Source: Comamonadaceae bacterium UBA4962
Lineage (GTDB): Bacteria > Pseudomonadota > Gammaproteobacteria > Burkholderiales > Burkholderiaceae_C
Direction of reading: 5' to 3'
Assembly: GCA_002397315.1 (NCBI GenBank)
Contig: DHAE01000027.1
Span: forward strand, 1 to 32,729
Length of the DNA: 32,729 bases
Below, one piece after another: positions 15,811-25,995 of this stretch. Positions within the stretch are counted from its first letter, which is position 1, and every line of letters begins with the position of its first letter. Both the position numbers and the translations under genes were made by a program. The notes beneath the pieces are model-generated. The model saw only the letters and a program-made list of their open reading frames with translations. It did no database searches and had not been told where the DNA came from.

Positions 15811-16716
15811 TCAGCGCAGGCGCCGCGCGTGGTGGGCGATGTGGTCGCCGATCACCGTCTGGATGAAGTAGTAGCCGTGGTCGTAGTTGGCATGCCGGCG
15901 CAGCGTGAGCGGTTGCCGCACGAGCCCGCAGGCGGCCTCGAACACGTGCGGATGCAGTTGCTCCGCGAGGAAGTTGTCCGCCGTCCCCTGGTCCACCAGA
16001 ATGCCCTCCGGGTAGGGAATGCGTTCCTGGCGCTGCATCAGCACGGTGGCGTCGTGCGACTGCCAGGACTTGCGGTCTTCGCCCAGATAGTGGCGGAATG
16101 CCTTGTCGCCCCAGGCGCATTGCGATGCCGCGCAGATCGGCGCGATGGCCGAAAGCGAGCGGAACAGGCGCGGGTGGCGCAGCGCCAGCGTGAGCGCGCC
16201 GTGGCCGCCCATGGAATGGCCCATGATGCCGAGCCGGGCGGTGTCCACCGGCAGGGCCCGGCCCAGCAGCGGCACCAGTTCGCGCACCAGGTAGCTCTCC
16301 ATGCGCCAGTGGCGGCTCCAGGGTTCCTGGGTGGCGTCGAGGTAGAAGCCCGCGCCGATCCCGAAGTCCCAGTGGTCCTTGGCACCCTCGATCGATTCCA
16401 CCGCCGGACCGCGCGGACTGGTGTCGGGCGAGACGAGCGCGATGCCGTGCTCCGCCGCGAAGCGCTGGGCGCCCGCCTTGATCGGGAAGGTTTCCTCGTT
16501 GCAGGTGAGGCCCGCGAGGTAGAGCAGCGTGGGCACCGGGCGCTCCGGCTCGGCCACGGCCGCGGGCGGCAGGTAGACCCCGAACTTCATCGGCAGGCCG
16601 ATCTCGGTCGAGGCATGGCGGTAGAAGCGCTGCGAGCCGCCGAAGCAGGCGTGCTCGCCGAGCAGCTCCAGGCCGGGCGCATCGGCGCCGTGGTGGGGAA
16701 TCGGGGATGAGGTCAT
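15811..16716 (-). CDS. fghA: S-formylglutathione hydrolase
   Basis: A 301-residue esterase-D-type alpha/beta hydrolase that cleaves S-formylglutathione to formate and glutathione, the last step of glutathione-dependent formaldehyde detoxification. The early YLAGLTCNEETFPIKAGAQR segment and DTSPRG are family marks. The catalytic set is Ser168 in GHSMGGHGA, probably Asp247 in DQGTADNF, and His280 in YDHGYYF. I chose ATG 16716; an in-frame GTG at 16758 would add 14 unconserved residues. It follows frmA on the same strand after a 57-base gap, so the two act as an operon. Confidence 0.93.
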   Translation of the reverse strand: MTSSPIPHHGADAPGLELLGEHACFGGSQRFYRHASTEIGLPMKFGVYLPPAAVAEPERPVPTLLYLAGLTCNEETFPIKAGAQRFAAEHGIALVSPDTSPRGPAVESIEGAKDHWDFGIGAGFYLDATQEPWSRHWRMESYLVRELVPLLGRALPVDTARLGIMGHSMGGHGALTLALRHPRLFRSLSAIAPICAASQCAWGDKAFRHYLGEDRKSWQSHDATVLMQRQERIPYPEGILVDQGTADNFLAEQLHPHVFEAACGLVRQPLTLRRHANYDHGYYFIQTVIGDHIAHHARRLR

Positions 16717-16773
16717 GGGACGTGAATCGTGCCGCGCGCGGGGAGTCGTGCTCCGCACGCGCGAAGGGGGAGA

Positions 16774-17880
<1,107 letters not shown>

Positions 17881-17936
17881 GGTGCGTGTTTCTCTGTGAA
17901 AGGGTGGGGCGGCCGGTTCGGTGGCGGCGCGGCGAT

Positions 17937-17953
17937 GGGGGACAATGCCCGCC
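17937..17953 (+). promoter_or_regulatory. Possible promoter -10 element, GGGG-GACAAT-GCCCGCC
   Basis: Second copy of the block seen at 3859-3875. It lies 157 bases upstream of the GlxA-type regulator ATG and within the frmA divergent region. GACAAT could be a -10 hexamer; no -35 is evident. Confidence 0.3.
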
Positions 17954-18110
17954 ACCGCCGCGCAGCCCTGCCGCCAGGGCGGTCCGGACGGCAACGGAAG
18001 ATCGATCCCCGCTTTATAGAGCAATGCCGGCCCCCGCGGCCATTCCGGCCGCCCACATGGCCGGCCGCCGGCCCGGTTTGTCCGATTCCCGCGCACCGTT
18101 TTTCCCCTGC

Positions 18111-19112
18111 ATGCACCCTGCACAGCCTCTGTCCATCCACATCGTCGTCTACCCCGGCTTCAAGGCCCTGGAAGCCGTGGGCCCGCTCTCGGTCTTCCAC
18201 TACGCGAACGTGCACCTCGTGCGCCGCGGCCGGCCGGAGGGCTATGCCGTGGCAGTGGCGGCGCAGGCGCGCGGCATGGTGCGCTCGGACACGCTGATGG
18301 CGCTGGAGGCCACCGAAGCGCTCGGCGACGGGCTGGCCGGGCAGGGCGGGGCGCTGCCCGACACGGCACTGCTTGTAGGCGCGCGCGACATCGAGGGCGC
18401 GCTGGCCGCCTCGCCCGCCATCGTGGACTGGGCGCGCGCCGCCGGCCCGCGCGTGCGGCGCATGGTGGCGCTCTGTTCCGGCAGCTTCTTCCTGGCCGCC
18501 GCGGGCCTGCTCGACGGCCGCCGCGCCGCCACCCACTGGGGCGTCGCGGCGCGCCTGCAGGCCCTGCACCCGGCCGTGGCGGTGGACCCGGACGCGATCT
18601 ACGTGCGCGACGGCCACCTGTGGACCTCCGCGGGCGTCACCGCGGGCATCGACCTCGCCCTGGCGCTGGTGGAGGAAGACCACGGCCACGCGCTCGCGCT
18701 GGAAGTGGCGCGCGACATGGTCATGTACCTCAAGCGGCCGGGCGGGCAGTCGCAGTTCAGCGTACAGCTCGCCAGCCAGGCCACCGCCCACCGCGGCATG
18801 CAGGACGTGCAGGCCTGGGCGCTGGAGCATTTGTCCGAGCCGCTCACGCTGCAGGTGCTGGCCGACCGCGCCGCCATGAGCGAGCGCCATTTCCGCCGCG
18901 TGTTCGTGCAGGAGACCGGCCGCACGCCCTCCGCCTTCATCGAATCCGCCCGGCTGGAAGCCGCGCGCCGGCTGCTCGAATCCGAGGCCGCGCTGCCGCT
19001 CAAGACCGTGGCCGCGCGGGTGGGCCTGGGCTCGGAGCAGGCGCTGCGGCATCTGTTCCTGCGGCACCTGGGCATTCCGCCGCAGGCGTACCGCGAGCGC
19101 TTCGGCGACTGA
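18111..19112 (+). CDS. GlxA-family AraC-type regulator with DJ-1/PfpI-like domain
   Basis: A 333-residue regulator with an N-terminal glutamine-amidotransferase-like (DJ-1/PfpI) domain at about residues 7-195 and a C-terminal AraC double helix-turn-helix at about 235-333. Cys122 sits in the nucleophile-elbow segment ALCSGSFFLAAAGLLDGR, and THWG follows, both standard for the GlxA/ArgR/GbdR group. The DNA-binding part contains LADRAAMSERHFRRVF and the GIPPQAYRERF end. Members regulate the use of nitrogenous or methylated compounds such as arginine, betaine and carnitine. The start at MHPAQPL leaves a normal N-terminus; the upstream in-frame codons look non-coding. Divergence from frmA could mean control of formaldehyde metabolism, but it may act elsewhere. 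Confidence 0.88.
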   Translation: MHPAQPLSIHIVVYPGFKALEAVGPLSVFHYANVHLVRRGRPEGYAVAVAAQARGMVRSDTLMALEATEALGDGLAGQGGALPDTALLVGARDIEGALAASPAIVDWARAAGPRVRRMVALCSGSFFLAAAGLLDGRRAATHWGVAARLQALHPAVAVDPDAIYVRDGHLWTSAGVTAGIDLALALVEEDHGHALALEVARDMVMYLKRPGGQSQFSVQLASQATAHRGMQDVQAWALEHLSEPLTLQVLADRAAMSERHFRRVFVQETGRTPSAFIESARLEAARRLLESEAALPLKTVAARVGLGSEQALRHLFLRHLGIPPQAYRERFGD

Positions 19113-19121
19113 GCGACCCCC

Positions 19122-19691
19122 ATGCCATCCATCGCATTCCCAGATACCGAACTCCGCACGCCCCGCTGCATCCTGCGCCCGTTCCGGCCGGCCGACCTGG
19201 CCGGTGTCTTCGAAGGCTTGGGCGACCCCCGCGTCGTCGAGCACTACGGCGTGCGCTACGACACGCTGGAAGGCACCACCGAGCAATTGGATTGGTATGC
19301 CCGCATCCAGCGGGAAGGCACGGGCCAGTGGTGGTGCATCTGCCTGGCCGAGGCCCCGGAGCGCTTGATCGGCGCCTGCGGCTTCAACGACATCGACCGC
19401 GAGCACCGCCGGGCCGAGATCGGCTACTGGCTGCTGCCGGATTACTGGGGCCAGGGCCTGGCCCGCGAGGCCGTGGCGGTGGCCATCCGCCATGCCTTCG
19501 CGCACCTTTGCATCCACCGCATCGGTGCCGACGTCGACATGGGAAACCACGCCAGCGCGGCGCTGCTGGCGGCGATTGGGTTCACGCGCGAGGGCGTGCG
19601 GCGTGGCTACGAGATGAAGGATGGGCAGCCGATCGACCTGCAGCTGTTCTCGCTGCTGGCGACCGACGGGGCGGCCCGTCAGACGGCGTAG
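19122..19691 (+). CDS. GNAT family N-acetyltransferase, RimJ/RimL-like
   Basis: A 189-residue acetyl-CoA-dependent N-acetyltransferase of the Acetyltransf_3 (RimJ/RimL-like) type. The family opening is TELRTPRCILRPFRPADLAGVFEGLGDPRVVEHYG. The central AEIGYWLLPDYWGQGLAREAV is the acetyl-CoA pyrophosphate-binding core. The C-terminal NHASAALLAAIGFTREGVRRGY is also standard. It starts nine bases after the GlxA-type regulator stop, so it probably shares that transcript. The substrate (a protein N-terminus, an amino acid or a small amine) is unknown. Confidence 0.88.
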   Translation: MPSIAFPDTELRTPRCILRPFRPADLAGVFEGLGDPRVVEHYGVRYDTLEGTTEQLDWYARIQREGTGQWWCICLAEAPERLIGACGFNDIDREHRRAEIGYWLLPDYWGQGLAREAVAVAIRHAFAHLCIHRIGADVDMGNHASAALLAAIGFTREGVRRGYEMKDGQPIDLQLFSLLATDGAARQTA

Positions 19692-19805
19692 CCGGAGAGA
19701 GTCACCGGGCGGAGGATGTGGTTCCGGCGGCATGGATCGCCTGCACAGGGCATGGCAGGCGGGAGGCCATGCACCGGGTCGGTCCCAGCGGTCGCCTCGC
19801 GCCGT

Positions 19806-21221
19806 TCAAGCTTCCTGCAGGCAGGCTTCGATGGCGCGGGCCACCTGGAAGATGCGCGCGTCGGTGCCGTGCAGGCCACCCACCGACAGGCCGACCGGCA
19901 GCTCGCCGGGCCCCTGGCACGGGATGGACAGCGCACAGCCGTCCAGGAAGTTGAGCACCGTGGTGTTGCGCAGCACGAGGCCGTTGGTGGCGAAGAAGCG
20001 GGCCGTGTCGTCCTGCACGTCGGCCCGCAGGGGCGCGCGCACCGCCACCGTCGGCATCAGCCACGCGTCGAGGTCGCGCAGCCGCTCATGCGCGCATGCC
20101 TGCAGCCGTTCGCGGGCGTCCAGCAGATCGATGTAGTCGGCCGCCGAAATCTGCGCGCCCCGGCGGATGCGCTGGGCCACGCGATGGTCGTATTGCGCCT
20201 CCAGCGCCGGGTCGGCGAGGCGTGCGCGGTGCAGCTGCCAGGCCTCCGCCGCGACGAGGCCGCCGGCGGCGTTGATCTGCGGCAGTTGATGCAGCTCCGC
20301 GAAGCCGAAGCGCACGATGCGGGCGCCCGCGGCCGAAAGGCGGTCCAGCGCGCGCTCGAAGGCCTCGGCCACCGCGGGTTCCACGTCGTCCATCACATAG
20401 TCATCGGTCACGCCGAGCCGCAGGCCCGCGAGCGGTGCGGCCCGCGTGTCGAGTGTTTCGCCGCTCAGGATCGCGTCGAGGATCGCGCAGCAATCGACGC
20501 TGCGCGCGATCGGCCCGGCCGAATCGAGGCTGCGCGAGAGGGGATAGGCACCCGCCAGCGGCACCCGGCGCGCGGTGGGTTTGAAGCCGGTCAGGCCGCA
20601 GAAAGCCGCGGGAATGCGGATCGAGCCGCCCGTGTCGGTGCCCAGCGTCGCGGCGGCCAGGCCCAGCGCCACCGTGGCGGCACCGCCCGAGGTGGACCCT
20701 CCGGTGATCCGCGCGGGGTCGGCGGGATGCGCGGGCGTGCCATGGTGCGGATTGAGGCCGAGGCCGGAAAACGCGAACTCGCTCATGTTCGTGCGCCCCA
20801 GCAGCACCGCGCCGGCTGCGCGCAACCGGGCGACCGCTGGCGCATCCGCCGCGGCGGCGGGTTGACCAGCCATGACGCGGGCACCCGCCTGTGTGACGTG
20901 GCCCCGTACGTCGAACAGATCCTTGACCGATACCGGCAGGCCGGCAAGCCGGGACGGCACATGGCCCGACGCCCGGAGCGCGTCGCTGGCGGCGGCCGCC
21001 TGCAGCGCGCTGGCGGCATCGACCTCGCCCACGTAGGCGCTGCCGCCAGCGGCCCGGTAGGCGGCGATGCGCGCCAGCGCGTCCTCCACCAGCGAGACGC
21101 TGGTGGCCGCGCCGGAAGCGAGCGCGGCGGCGCATTCGCGCACCGTGGGGGATGCAGCGCAGGCGAAGGGGACGGCAGCCGGGGCGTGGGCAGGAGAAGG
21201 GGCTGGGGCGGTAGCGTTCAT
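19806..21221 (-). CDS. Amidase signature-family hydrolase
   Basis: A 471-residue amidase-signature enzyme. The Ser-cisSer-Lys triad is visible: Lys100 in GLPVSVKD, cis-Ser176 in GGSTSGG, and nucleophile Ser200 in TDTGGSIR; the 24-residue gap between the serines is the family norm. The GRTNMSEFAFSGLG and PAAFCGLTGFKPT segments are typical. Family members hydrolyse aliphatic or aromatic amides, indoleacetamide, allophanate or Gln-tRNA. The absence of gatB and gatC nearby and the sequence style argue for a stand-alone amidase and against GatA. It lies downstream of gltA on the same strand but behind a strong terminator, so it is probably a separate transcript. The N-terminal 25 residues are Ala/Pro-rich. 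Confidence 0.9.
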   Translation of the reverse strand: MNATAPAPSPAHAPAAVPFACAASPTVRECAAALASGAATSVSLVEDALARIAAYRAAGGSAYVGEVDAASALQAAAASDALRASGHVPSRLAGLPVSVKDLFDVRGHVTQAGARVMAGQPAAAADAPAVARLRAAGAVLLGRTNMSEFAFSGLGLNPHHGTPAHPADPARITGGSTSGGAATVALGLAAATLGTDTGGSIRIPAAFCGLTGFKPTARRVPLAGAYPLSRSLDSAGPIARSVDCCAILDAILSGETLDTRAAPLAGLRLGVTDDYVMDDVEPAVAEAFERALDRLSAAGARIVRFGFAELHQLPQINAAGGLVAAEAWQLHRARLADPALEAQYDHRVAQRIRRGAQISAADYIDLLDARERLQACAHERLRDLDAWLMPTVAVRAPLRADVQDDTARFFATNGLVLRNTTVLNFLDGCALSIPCQGPGELPVGLSVGGLHGTDARIFQVARAIEACLQEA

Positions 21222-21275
21222 GGGGCGAGTTCCAGGATCTCGGATCGTTCATAGCGTAGCGCCGATCCGTCCAAG

Positions 21276-21313
21276 AAAAAACCGCCGCGGAGGTGGCCCT
21301 CCGGCGGCGGTTT
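21276..21313 (-). terminator. Terminator after gltA
   Basis: On the minus strand a long stem pairs AAACCGCCGCCGGAGG with CCTCCGCGGCGGTTT (one bulge), with a short CCA-type loop, and ends in six T. It begins 48 bases past the gltA stop. It is the strongest intrinsic terminator in the window and closes the sdh-gltA transcript. Confidence 0.85.
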
Positions 21314-21360
21314 CGTTCGGCAGGCCAACGGCACAGCCCGGAGGCCGCGCCGTTACCGCA

Positions 21361-22671
21361 TCAGCGCTGGGCGATGGGCTTGACCGTGCGGGCTTCTGCG
21401 CCCACGAACAGCTGGCGGGGACGGCCGATCTTGTACTCGGGGTCGCCGATCATTTCGTTGAGCTGGGCGATCCAGCCGACGGTGCGGGCCAGGGCGAAGA
21501 TGCCGGTGAACAGGTTCACGGGGATGCCGATGGCGCGCTGCACGATGCCGGAGTAGAAGTCGACGTTCGGGTAGAGCTTGCGCTGCACGAAGTAGTCGTC
21601 TTCCAGGGCGATCTTCTCGAGCTGCTTGGCCAGCGCGAACAGCGGGTCCTTCTCGAGGCCCAGCTCGGCCAGCACTTCATTGCAGGTTTCCTGCATGAGC
21701 TTGGCGCGCGGGTCGTAGTTCTTGTACACGCGGTGGCCGAAGCCCATCAGCTTGACGCCGGAGTTCTTGTCCTTCACCTGTTTGATGAACTCGCCGATCT
21801 TCTCCACGCCGCCCTGGGCCTGGATGTCGTGCAGCATGTTCAGGGCCGCTTCGTTGGCGCCGCCGTGGGCGGGGCCCCAGAGGCAGGCCACGCCGGCCGC
21901 GATGGCGGCGAACGGGTTCGTGCCGGACGAACCGCACAGGCGCACCGTGGAGGTGGAGGCGTTCTGCTCGTGGTCGGCGTGCAGGATGAAGATGCGGTCG
22001 AGCGCGCGCTCGAGCACCGGGTTGACCTTGTACTCTTCGCAGGGCGTGCCGAACATCATGCGCAGGAAGTTGCCGGCATAGCTCAGGTCGTTCTGCGGGT
22101 ACATGTACGGCTGGCCCACGCCGTACTTGTAGGCCATGGCGACCAGCGTCGGCATCTTGGCGATCAGGCGGATGGCCGAGATCTCGCGGTGCTGCGGATT
22201 GTTGATGTCGGTGCTGTCGTGGTAGAAGGCCGACAGGGCGCCCACCAGGCCGGTCAGCACGGCCATCGGGTGCGCGTCACGGCGGAAGCCGCGCAGGAAG
22301 AACTGCATCTGCTCGTTGACCATCGTGTGCTTGGTCACGCTGTCGCTGAACTCCTGCTTCTGCGTGGCGTTGGGCAGTTCGCCCTTGAGCAGCAGGTAGC
22401 AGGTTTCGAGGTAATCGCAGTTCGTGGCGAGCTGCTCGATCGGGTAGCCGCGGTACAGCAGTTCGCCCTTGTCGCCGTCGATGTAGGTGATCGACGACTG
22501 GCAGGCGGCCGTGGACAGGAAGCCCGGGTCGTACGTGAACATGCCCGTCTGGGCGTAGAGCTTGCGGATGTCCACCACGTCCGGACCCACGCTGCCGTGG
22601 TACACGGGCAATTCGACGCTCGGGCTGCCATTGCTGAACGAGAGCGTTGCTTTGTTGTCTGCCAGTTTCAT
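21361..22671 (-). CDS. gltA: Citrate synthase (type II)
   Basis: A 436-residue hexameric-type citrate synthase that condenses acetyl-CoA and oxaloacetate to citrate, the entry step of the TCA cycle. Catalytic residues lie in WGPAHGGAN, GFGHRVYKN and NVDFYSG. The length and the N-terminal domain are those of Gram-negative NADH-sensitive enzymes. The ATG at 22671 is preceded by AAGGA at a good distance; 12 additional upstream codons are in frame but lie outside the conserved start. It follows sdhE by 25 bases and so is the last gene of the succinate dehydrogenase transcript. Confidence 0.97.
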   Translation of the reverse strand: MKLADNKATLSFSNGSPSVELPVYHGSVGPDVVDIRKLYAQTGMFTYDPGFLSTAACQSSITYIDGDKGELLYRGYPIEQLATNCDYLETCYLLLKGELPNATQKQEFSDSVTKHTMVNEQMQFFLRGFRRDAHPMAVLTGLVGALSAFYHDSTDINNPQHREISAIRLIAKMPTLVAMAYKYGVGQPYMYPQNDLSYAGNFLRMMFGTPCEEYKVNPVLERALDRIFILHADHEQNASTSTVRLCGSSGTNPFAAIAAGVACLWGPAHGGANEAALNMLHDIQAQGGVEKIGEFIKQVKDKNSGVKLMGFGHRVYKNYDPRAKLMQETCNEVLAELGLEKDPLFALAKQLEKIALEDDYFVQRKLYPNVDFYSGIVQRAIGIPVNLFTGIFALARTVGWIAQLNEMIGDPEYKIGRPRQLFVGAEARTVKPIAQR

Positions 22672-22696
22672 TCTGAGTTTCCTTGGGTGGTAGTAG

Positions 22697-22990
22697 TTAG
22701 CCCGCAAGCGGAGGGGTTGCCGGCGCGCGGTGGCGCAGCAGTTCGAGCACGTCCCTGACCTCGGGGGTGTCGACCTCGCCCGCTGGTTCCTTGCGCCGCA
22801 GCAGCAGGTCCAGCAGGTCGTTGTCGGCGAGGTCCATCAGGGTGGTGATGCCCTGTGCCTGGCGATGCGTCAGGCGGGAGCCATGGTTGGCGAAGAACTG
22901 CTCGATGAAGAGGTCGTTCTCCACCAGGCCCCGGCGGCAGCGCCACCGGAGCTTGGCGACTTCACGGTCGTCGAGCAGGTCTTCGGCCAT
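22697..22990 (-). CDS. sdhE: Succinate dehydrogenase FAD assembly factor
   Basis: A 97-residue SdhE/Sdh5 (YgfY) protein that promotes covalent attachment of FAD to SdhA. The defining RGxxE motif is present in RWRCRRGLVENDLFIEQFF near residues 15-33. I chose the ATG at 22990, eight bases after the sdhB stop; an in-frame TTG two codons earlier is possible. There is no good ribosome site, so translation probably depends on coupling to sdhB. It sits between sdhB and gltA, the usual beta-proteobacterial order. Confidence 0.92.
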   Translation of the reverse strand: MAEDLLDDREVAKLRWRCRRGLVENDLFIEQFFANHGSRLTHRQAQGITTLMDLADNDLLDLLLRRKEPAGEVDTPEVRDVLELLRHRAPATPPLAG

Positions 22991-22998
22991 GTGCAAAG

Positions 22999-23700
22999 TC
23001 AGACGGCGCGGCGCACCATCAGTTCCTTGATCTTACCGATGGCCTTCGTGGGATTGAGTCCCTTCGGGCACACGTCCACGCAGTTCATGATGGTGTGGCA
23101 GCGGAAGAGGCGGTAGGGGTCTTCCAGGTTGTCCAGGCGCGCGCCCGTGGCCTCGTCGCGGCTGTCGGCGATGAAGCGGTAGGCCTGCAGCAGGCCGGCG
23201 GGGCCCACGAACTTGTCGGGGTTCCACCAGAAGCTGGGGCAGCTGGTCGAGCAGCTCGCGCACAGGATGCACTCGTACAGGCCGTTCAGCTCGTCGCGTT
23301 CCTCGGGGGACTGCAGGCGCTCGCGCTCGGGCGCGATGCCTTCGGTGATGAGGTAGGGCTTGATCGAGTGGTACTGCTTGAAGAACTGCGTCATGTCCAC
23401 GATCAGGTCGCGGATCACCGGCAGGCCCGGCAGCGGCTTGAGCACGATCGTGCCCTTGAGCGTGTTCATGTTCGTGAGGCACGCCAGGCCGTTCTTGCCG
23501 TTGATGTTCATCGCGTCGGAGCCGCAGACGCCTTCGCGGCAGGAGCGGCGGAACGAGATGGACGGGTCCTGCGCCTTCAGCTTGATGAGCGCGTCGAGCA
23601 GCATGCGCTCATGGCCGTCGAGTTCGATCTCGACGGTCTGCATGTAGGGCTTGGCGTCCTTGTCCGGATCGTAGCGGTAGATTTGAAAGGTGCGCTTCAT
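22999..23700 (-). CDS. sdhB: Succinate dehydrogenase iron-sulfur subunit
   Basis: A 233-residue subunit carrying electrons from SdhA to quinone in complex II. Cysteines for the [2Fe-2S] cluster are in CREGVCGSDAM and the following NGLAC. The [4Fe-4S] set is in CILCASCSTSCP, and the [3Fe-4S] set uses CHTIMNCVDVCPKGLNP. The order sdhC-sdhD-sdhA-sdhB is standard. It starts 30 bases after the sdhA stop with GAGAC upstream. Confidence 0.97.
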   Translation of the reverse strand: MKRTFQIYRYDPDKDAKPYMQTVEIELDGHERMLLDALIKLKAQDPSISFRRSCREGVCGSDAMNINGKNGLACLTNMNTLKGTIVLKPLPGLPVIRDLIVDMTQFFKQYHSIKPYLITEGIAPERERLQSPEERDELNGLYECILCASCSTSCPSFWWNPDKFVGPAGLLQAYRFIADSRDEATGARLDNLEDPYRLFRCHTIMNCVDVCPKGLNPTKAIGKIKELMVRRAV

Positions 23701-23730
23701 GGTGGTGTCTCGTGGGTTCTCGTGGGCGTG

Positions 23731-25539
23731 TCAGAACGTGCGGACCTTGGGCGGCACGCTGTCCACGGTCAGGGGCTGGAGGTTCACGGGCTTGTAGGTG
23801 AGGCTGTTGCTCTCGCTGTGCCACAGCGTGTGCTTCATCCATTCCTTGTCGTTGCGGCCCAGCGGGAAGTCGGGGTGGTCGGCAGGGTGCTCGTAGTCGT
23901 ACACCGTGTGCGCGCCGCGGCATTCCTTGCGGGCTGCGGCCGAGACCATCGTCGCCTGGGCGACCTCGATCAGGTTGTCCACTTCCAGCGCTTCCATGCG
24001 CGCCGTGTTCCACACCTTGGACTTGTCCTTCAGCGTGATCGCGCCCACGCGCTCGCGGATCGCATTGATCTTCACGACGCCTTCGTCCATGCCTTCCTGC
24101 GTGCGGAACACGCCGGCGTGTTGCTGCATCGAAGCGCGGATGTCGTTGGCGATGTCCTGGGCGTAGATGCCCTGGTTGGAGTCCTGCAGCTGGTTGAGGC
24201 GCGCCAGGGTGCGGTCGGCGCCGTCGGCCGGCAGCGGCTTGTGCTCGCCGCTGTTCTTGACCAGATCGACGATGTGGCGGCCGGCGGACTTGCCGAACAC
24301 CAGCAGGTCGAGCAGCGAGTTCGTGCCCAGGCGGTTCGCGCCGTGCACCGACACGCAGGAGCATTCGCCCACGGCGTAGAGGCCGTTCACGACCTGGTTG
24401 TGCACGCCGCCGTTCTGGATCACGACCTGGCCGTTGATGTTCGTCGGGATGCCGCCCATCTGGTAGTGGATGGTGGGCACGACGGGGATCGGCTCCTTCG
24501 TGATGTCCACGTTGGCGAAGTTGACGCCGATCTCGTACACCGAGGGCAGGCGCTTGTGGATCGTGTCCGCGCCCAGGTGGTCGAGCTTGAGCAGCACGTA
24601 GTCCTTGTTGGGACCGCAGCCGCGGCCTTCCTTGATCTCCTGGTCCATCGAGCGCGAGACGAAGTCGCGCGGTGCCAGGTCCTTCAGGGTGGGCGCGTAG
24701 CGCTCCATGAAGCGCTCGCCGTTGCTGTTGAGCAGGATGGCGCCTTCGCCGCGGCAGCCTTCGGTCAGCAGCACGCCCGCGCCGGCCACGCCGGTGGGAT
24801 GGAACTGCCAGAATTCCATGTCCTGCAGCGGGATGCCGGCCCGTGCCGCCATGCCCAGGCCGTCGCCGGTGTTGATGAAGGCGTTGGTGGAGGCCGCGAA
24901 GATGCGGCCCGCGCCGCCGGTGGCCAGCAGCACGGCCTTGGCCTGCAGGGCGTACAGCTCGCCGGTCTCCAGTTCGAGGGCCATCACGCCGACCACGTCG
25001 CCGGAGGCGTCGCGGATCAGGTCGAGCGCCATCCATTCGACGAAGAAGTTCGTCTTGGCCTTCACGTTCTGCTGGTAGAGCGTGTGCAGCATCGCGTGGC
25101 CGGTACGGTCGGCCGCGGCGCAGGCGCGCTGCACGGGCTTCTCGCCGTAGTTGGCGGTGTGGCCGCCGAAGGGGCGCTGGTAGATGGTGCCGTCCGGGTT
25201 GCGGTCGAACGGCATGCCGAAGTGCTCCAGCTCATACACCACCTTGGGTGCCTCGCGGCACATGAACTCGATGGCGTCCTGGTCGCCCAGCCAGTCGGAG
25301 CCCTTGATGGTGTCGTAGAAGTGGTAGTGCCAGTTGTCCTCGCTCATGTTGCCGAGGGAGGCCGACACGCCGCCCTGCGCCGCCACGGTGTGCGAGCGGG
25401 TCGGGAAGACCTTCGACAGCGAGGCCACGTTCAGGCCCGCGCGGGAGAGTTCCAGTGCGGCACGCATGCCGGAGCCGCCGGCGCCGACGATGACGACGTC
25501 GAACTTGCGCGTGGTGATGTTCGCTTTGGTGTAGCTCAT
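23731..25539 (-). CDS. sdhA: Succinate dehydrogenase flavoprotein subunit
   Basis: The 602-residue catalytic subunit of complex II, which oxidises succinate to fumarate. The N-terminal GAGGSGMRAALELSRAG is the dinucleotide fold. The histidine that carries FAD covalently lies in RSHTVAAQGG near residue 48. The active-site HPTG region and the LLVFGKSAG segment are intact. The C-terminal helical domain with RKECRGAHTVYDYEHP is standard. It has the usual length and no frameshift. Its partner SdhE is encoded three genes downstream. Confidence 0.98.
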   Translation of the reverse strand: MSYTKANITTRKFDVVIVGAGGSGMRAALELSRAGLNVASLSKVFPTRSHTVAAQGGVSASLGNMSEDNWHYHFYDTIKGSDWLGDQDAIEFMCREAPKVVYELEHFGMPFDRNPDGTIYQRPFGGHTANYGEKPVQRACAAADRTGHAMLHTLYQQNVKAKTNFFVEWMALDLIRDASGDVVGVMALELETGELYALQAKAVLLATGGAGRIFAASTNAFINTGDGLGMAARAGIPLQDMEFWQFHPTGVAGAGVLLTEGCRGEGAILLNSNGERFMERYAPTLKDLAPRDFVSRSMDQEIKEGRGCGPNKDYVLLKLDHLGADTIHKRLPSVYEIGVNFANVDITKEPIPVVPTIHYQMGGIPTNINGQVVIQNGGVHNQVVNGLYAVGECSCVSVHGANRLGTNSLLDLLVFGKSAGRHIVDLVKNSGEHKPLPADGADRTLARLNQLQDSNQGIYAQDIANDIRASMQQHAGVFRTQEGMDEGVVKINAIRERVGAITLKDKSKVWNTARMEALEVDNLIEVAQATMVSAAARKECRGAHTVYDYEHPADHPDFPLGRNDKEWMKHTLWHSESNSLTYKPVNLQPLTVDSVPPKVRTF

Positions 25540-25571
25540 TGTTGTGTGCTTTCAGTCGCGGGGTGATCGGA

Positions 25572-25937
25572 TCAGAGGCGCCAGAGGATCTGGATGCCCC
25601 AGCCGGCGCAGCCGACGAGCCAGAAGATCGTGAGCGCCTGCAGCGCCAGGCGCAGGCCGACGGGCTTGACGTAGTCCATCCACACGTCGCGCATGCCGAC
25701 CCAGGCGTGCCAGGCGAGGCCGACGATGACGGAGAACGTGAGCACCTTCATCCACTGCGCGGCGAAGATGCCGGCCCAGCGGTCGTAGCCGATGGGACCC
25801 TTGGTGAGCACCAGCTGCGCCAGCACGACGAGGGTGAAGACGGCCATCAGGGCCGCGGTGACGCGCTGGCTGAGCCAGTCGCGCGTGCCGTAGTGGGCAC
25901 CGACGACGGTGCGCTTGGAGCCGTAGTTCACGGACAT
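25572..25937 (-). CDS. sdhD: Succinate dehydrogenase membrane anchor subunit D
   Basis: A 121-residue membrane anchor of complex II with three hydrophobic helices (about 30-45, 62-82 and 95-116). The N-terminal VVGAHYGTRDWLSQRVTA segment helps form the quinone site. The likely haem-ligand His lies in GLAWHAWVGMRDVWMDYVKP. AAGGAT precedes the ATG. It sits between sdhC and sdhA in one transcript. Confidence 0.95.
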   Translation of the reverse strand: MSVNYGSKRTVVGAHYGTRDWLSQRVTAALMAVFTLVVLAQLVLTKGPIGYDRWAGIFAAQWMKVLTFSVIVGLAWHAWVGMRDVWMDYVKPVGLRLALQALTIFWLVGCAGWGIQILWRL

Positions 25938-25995
25938 GGGGTGATCCTTGGAAATCGTTGGAATGGAAGAGGGCGGGGCGCCGGCCGGCGTTTTC

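Noticed and set aside
21361..22671. Whether gltA might be a methylcitrate synthase
   Set aside because: Full 436-residue type II sequence and placement in the sdh transcript with no prpB/prpD nearby indicate ordinary citrate synthase.
23095..25566. An 823-codon open frame on the plus strand opposite sdhB and sdhA
   Set aside because: It is the antisense shadow of two certain genes. In high-GC DNA the opposite strand stays open by codon bias. Its translation is His/Val/Arg-rich with no domain.
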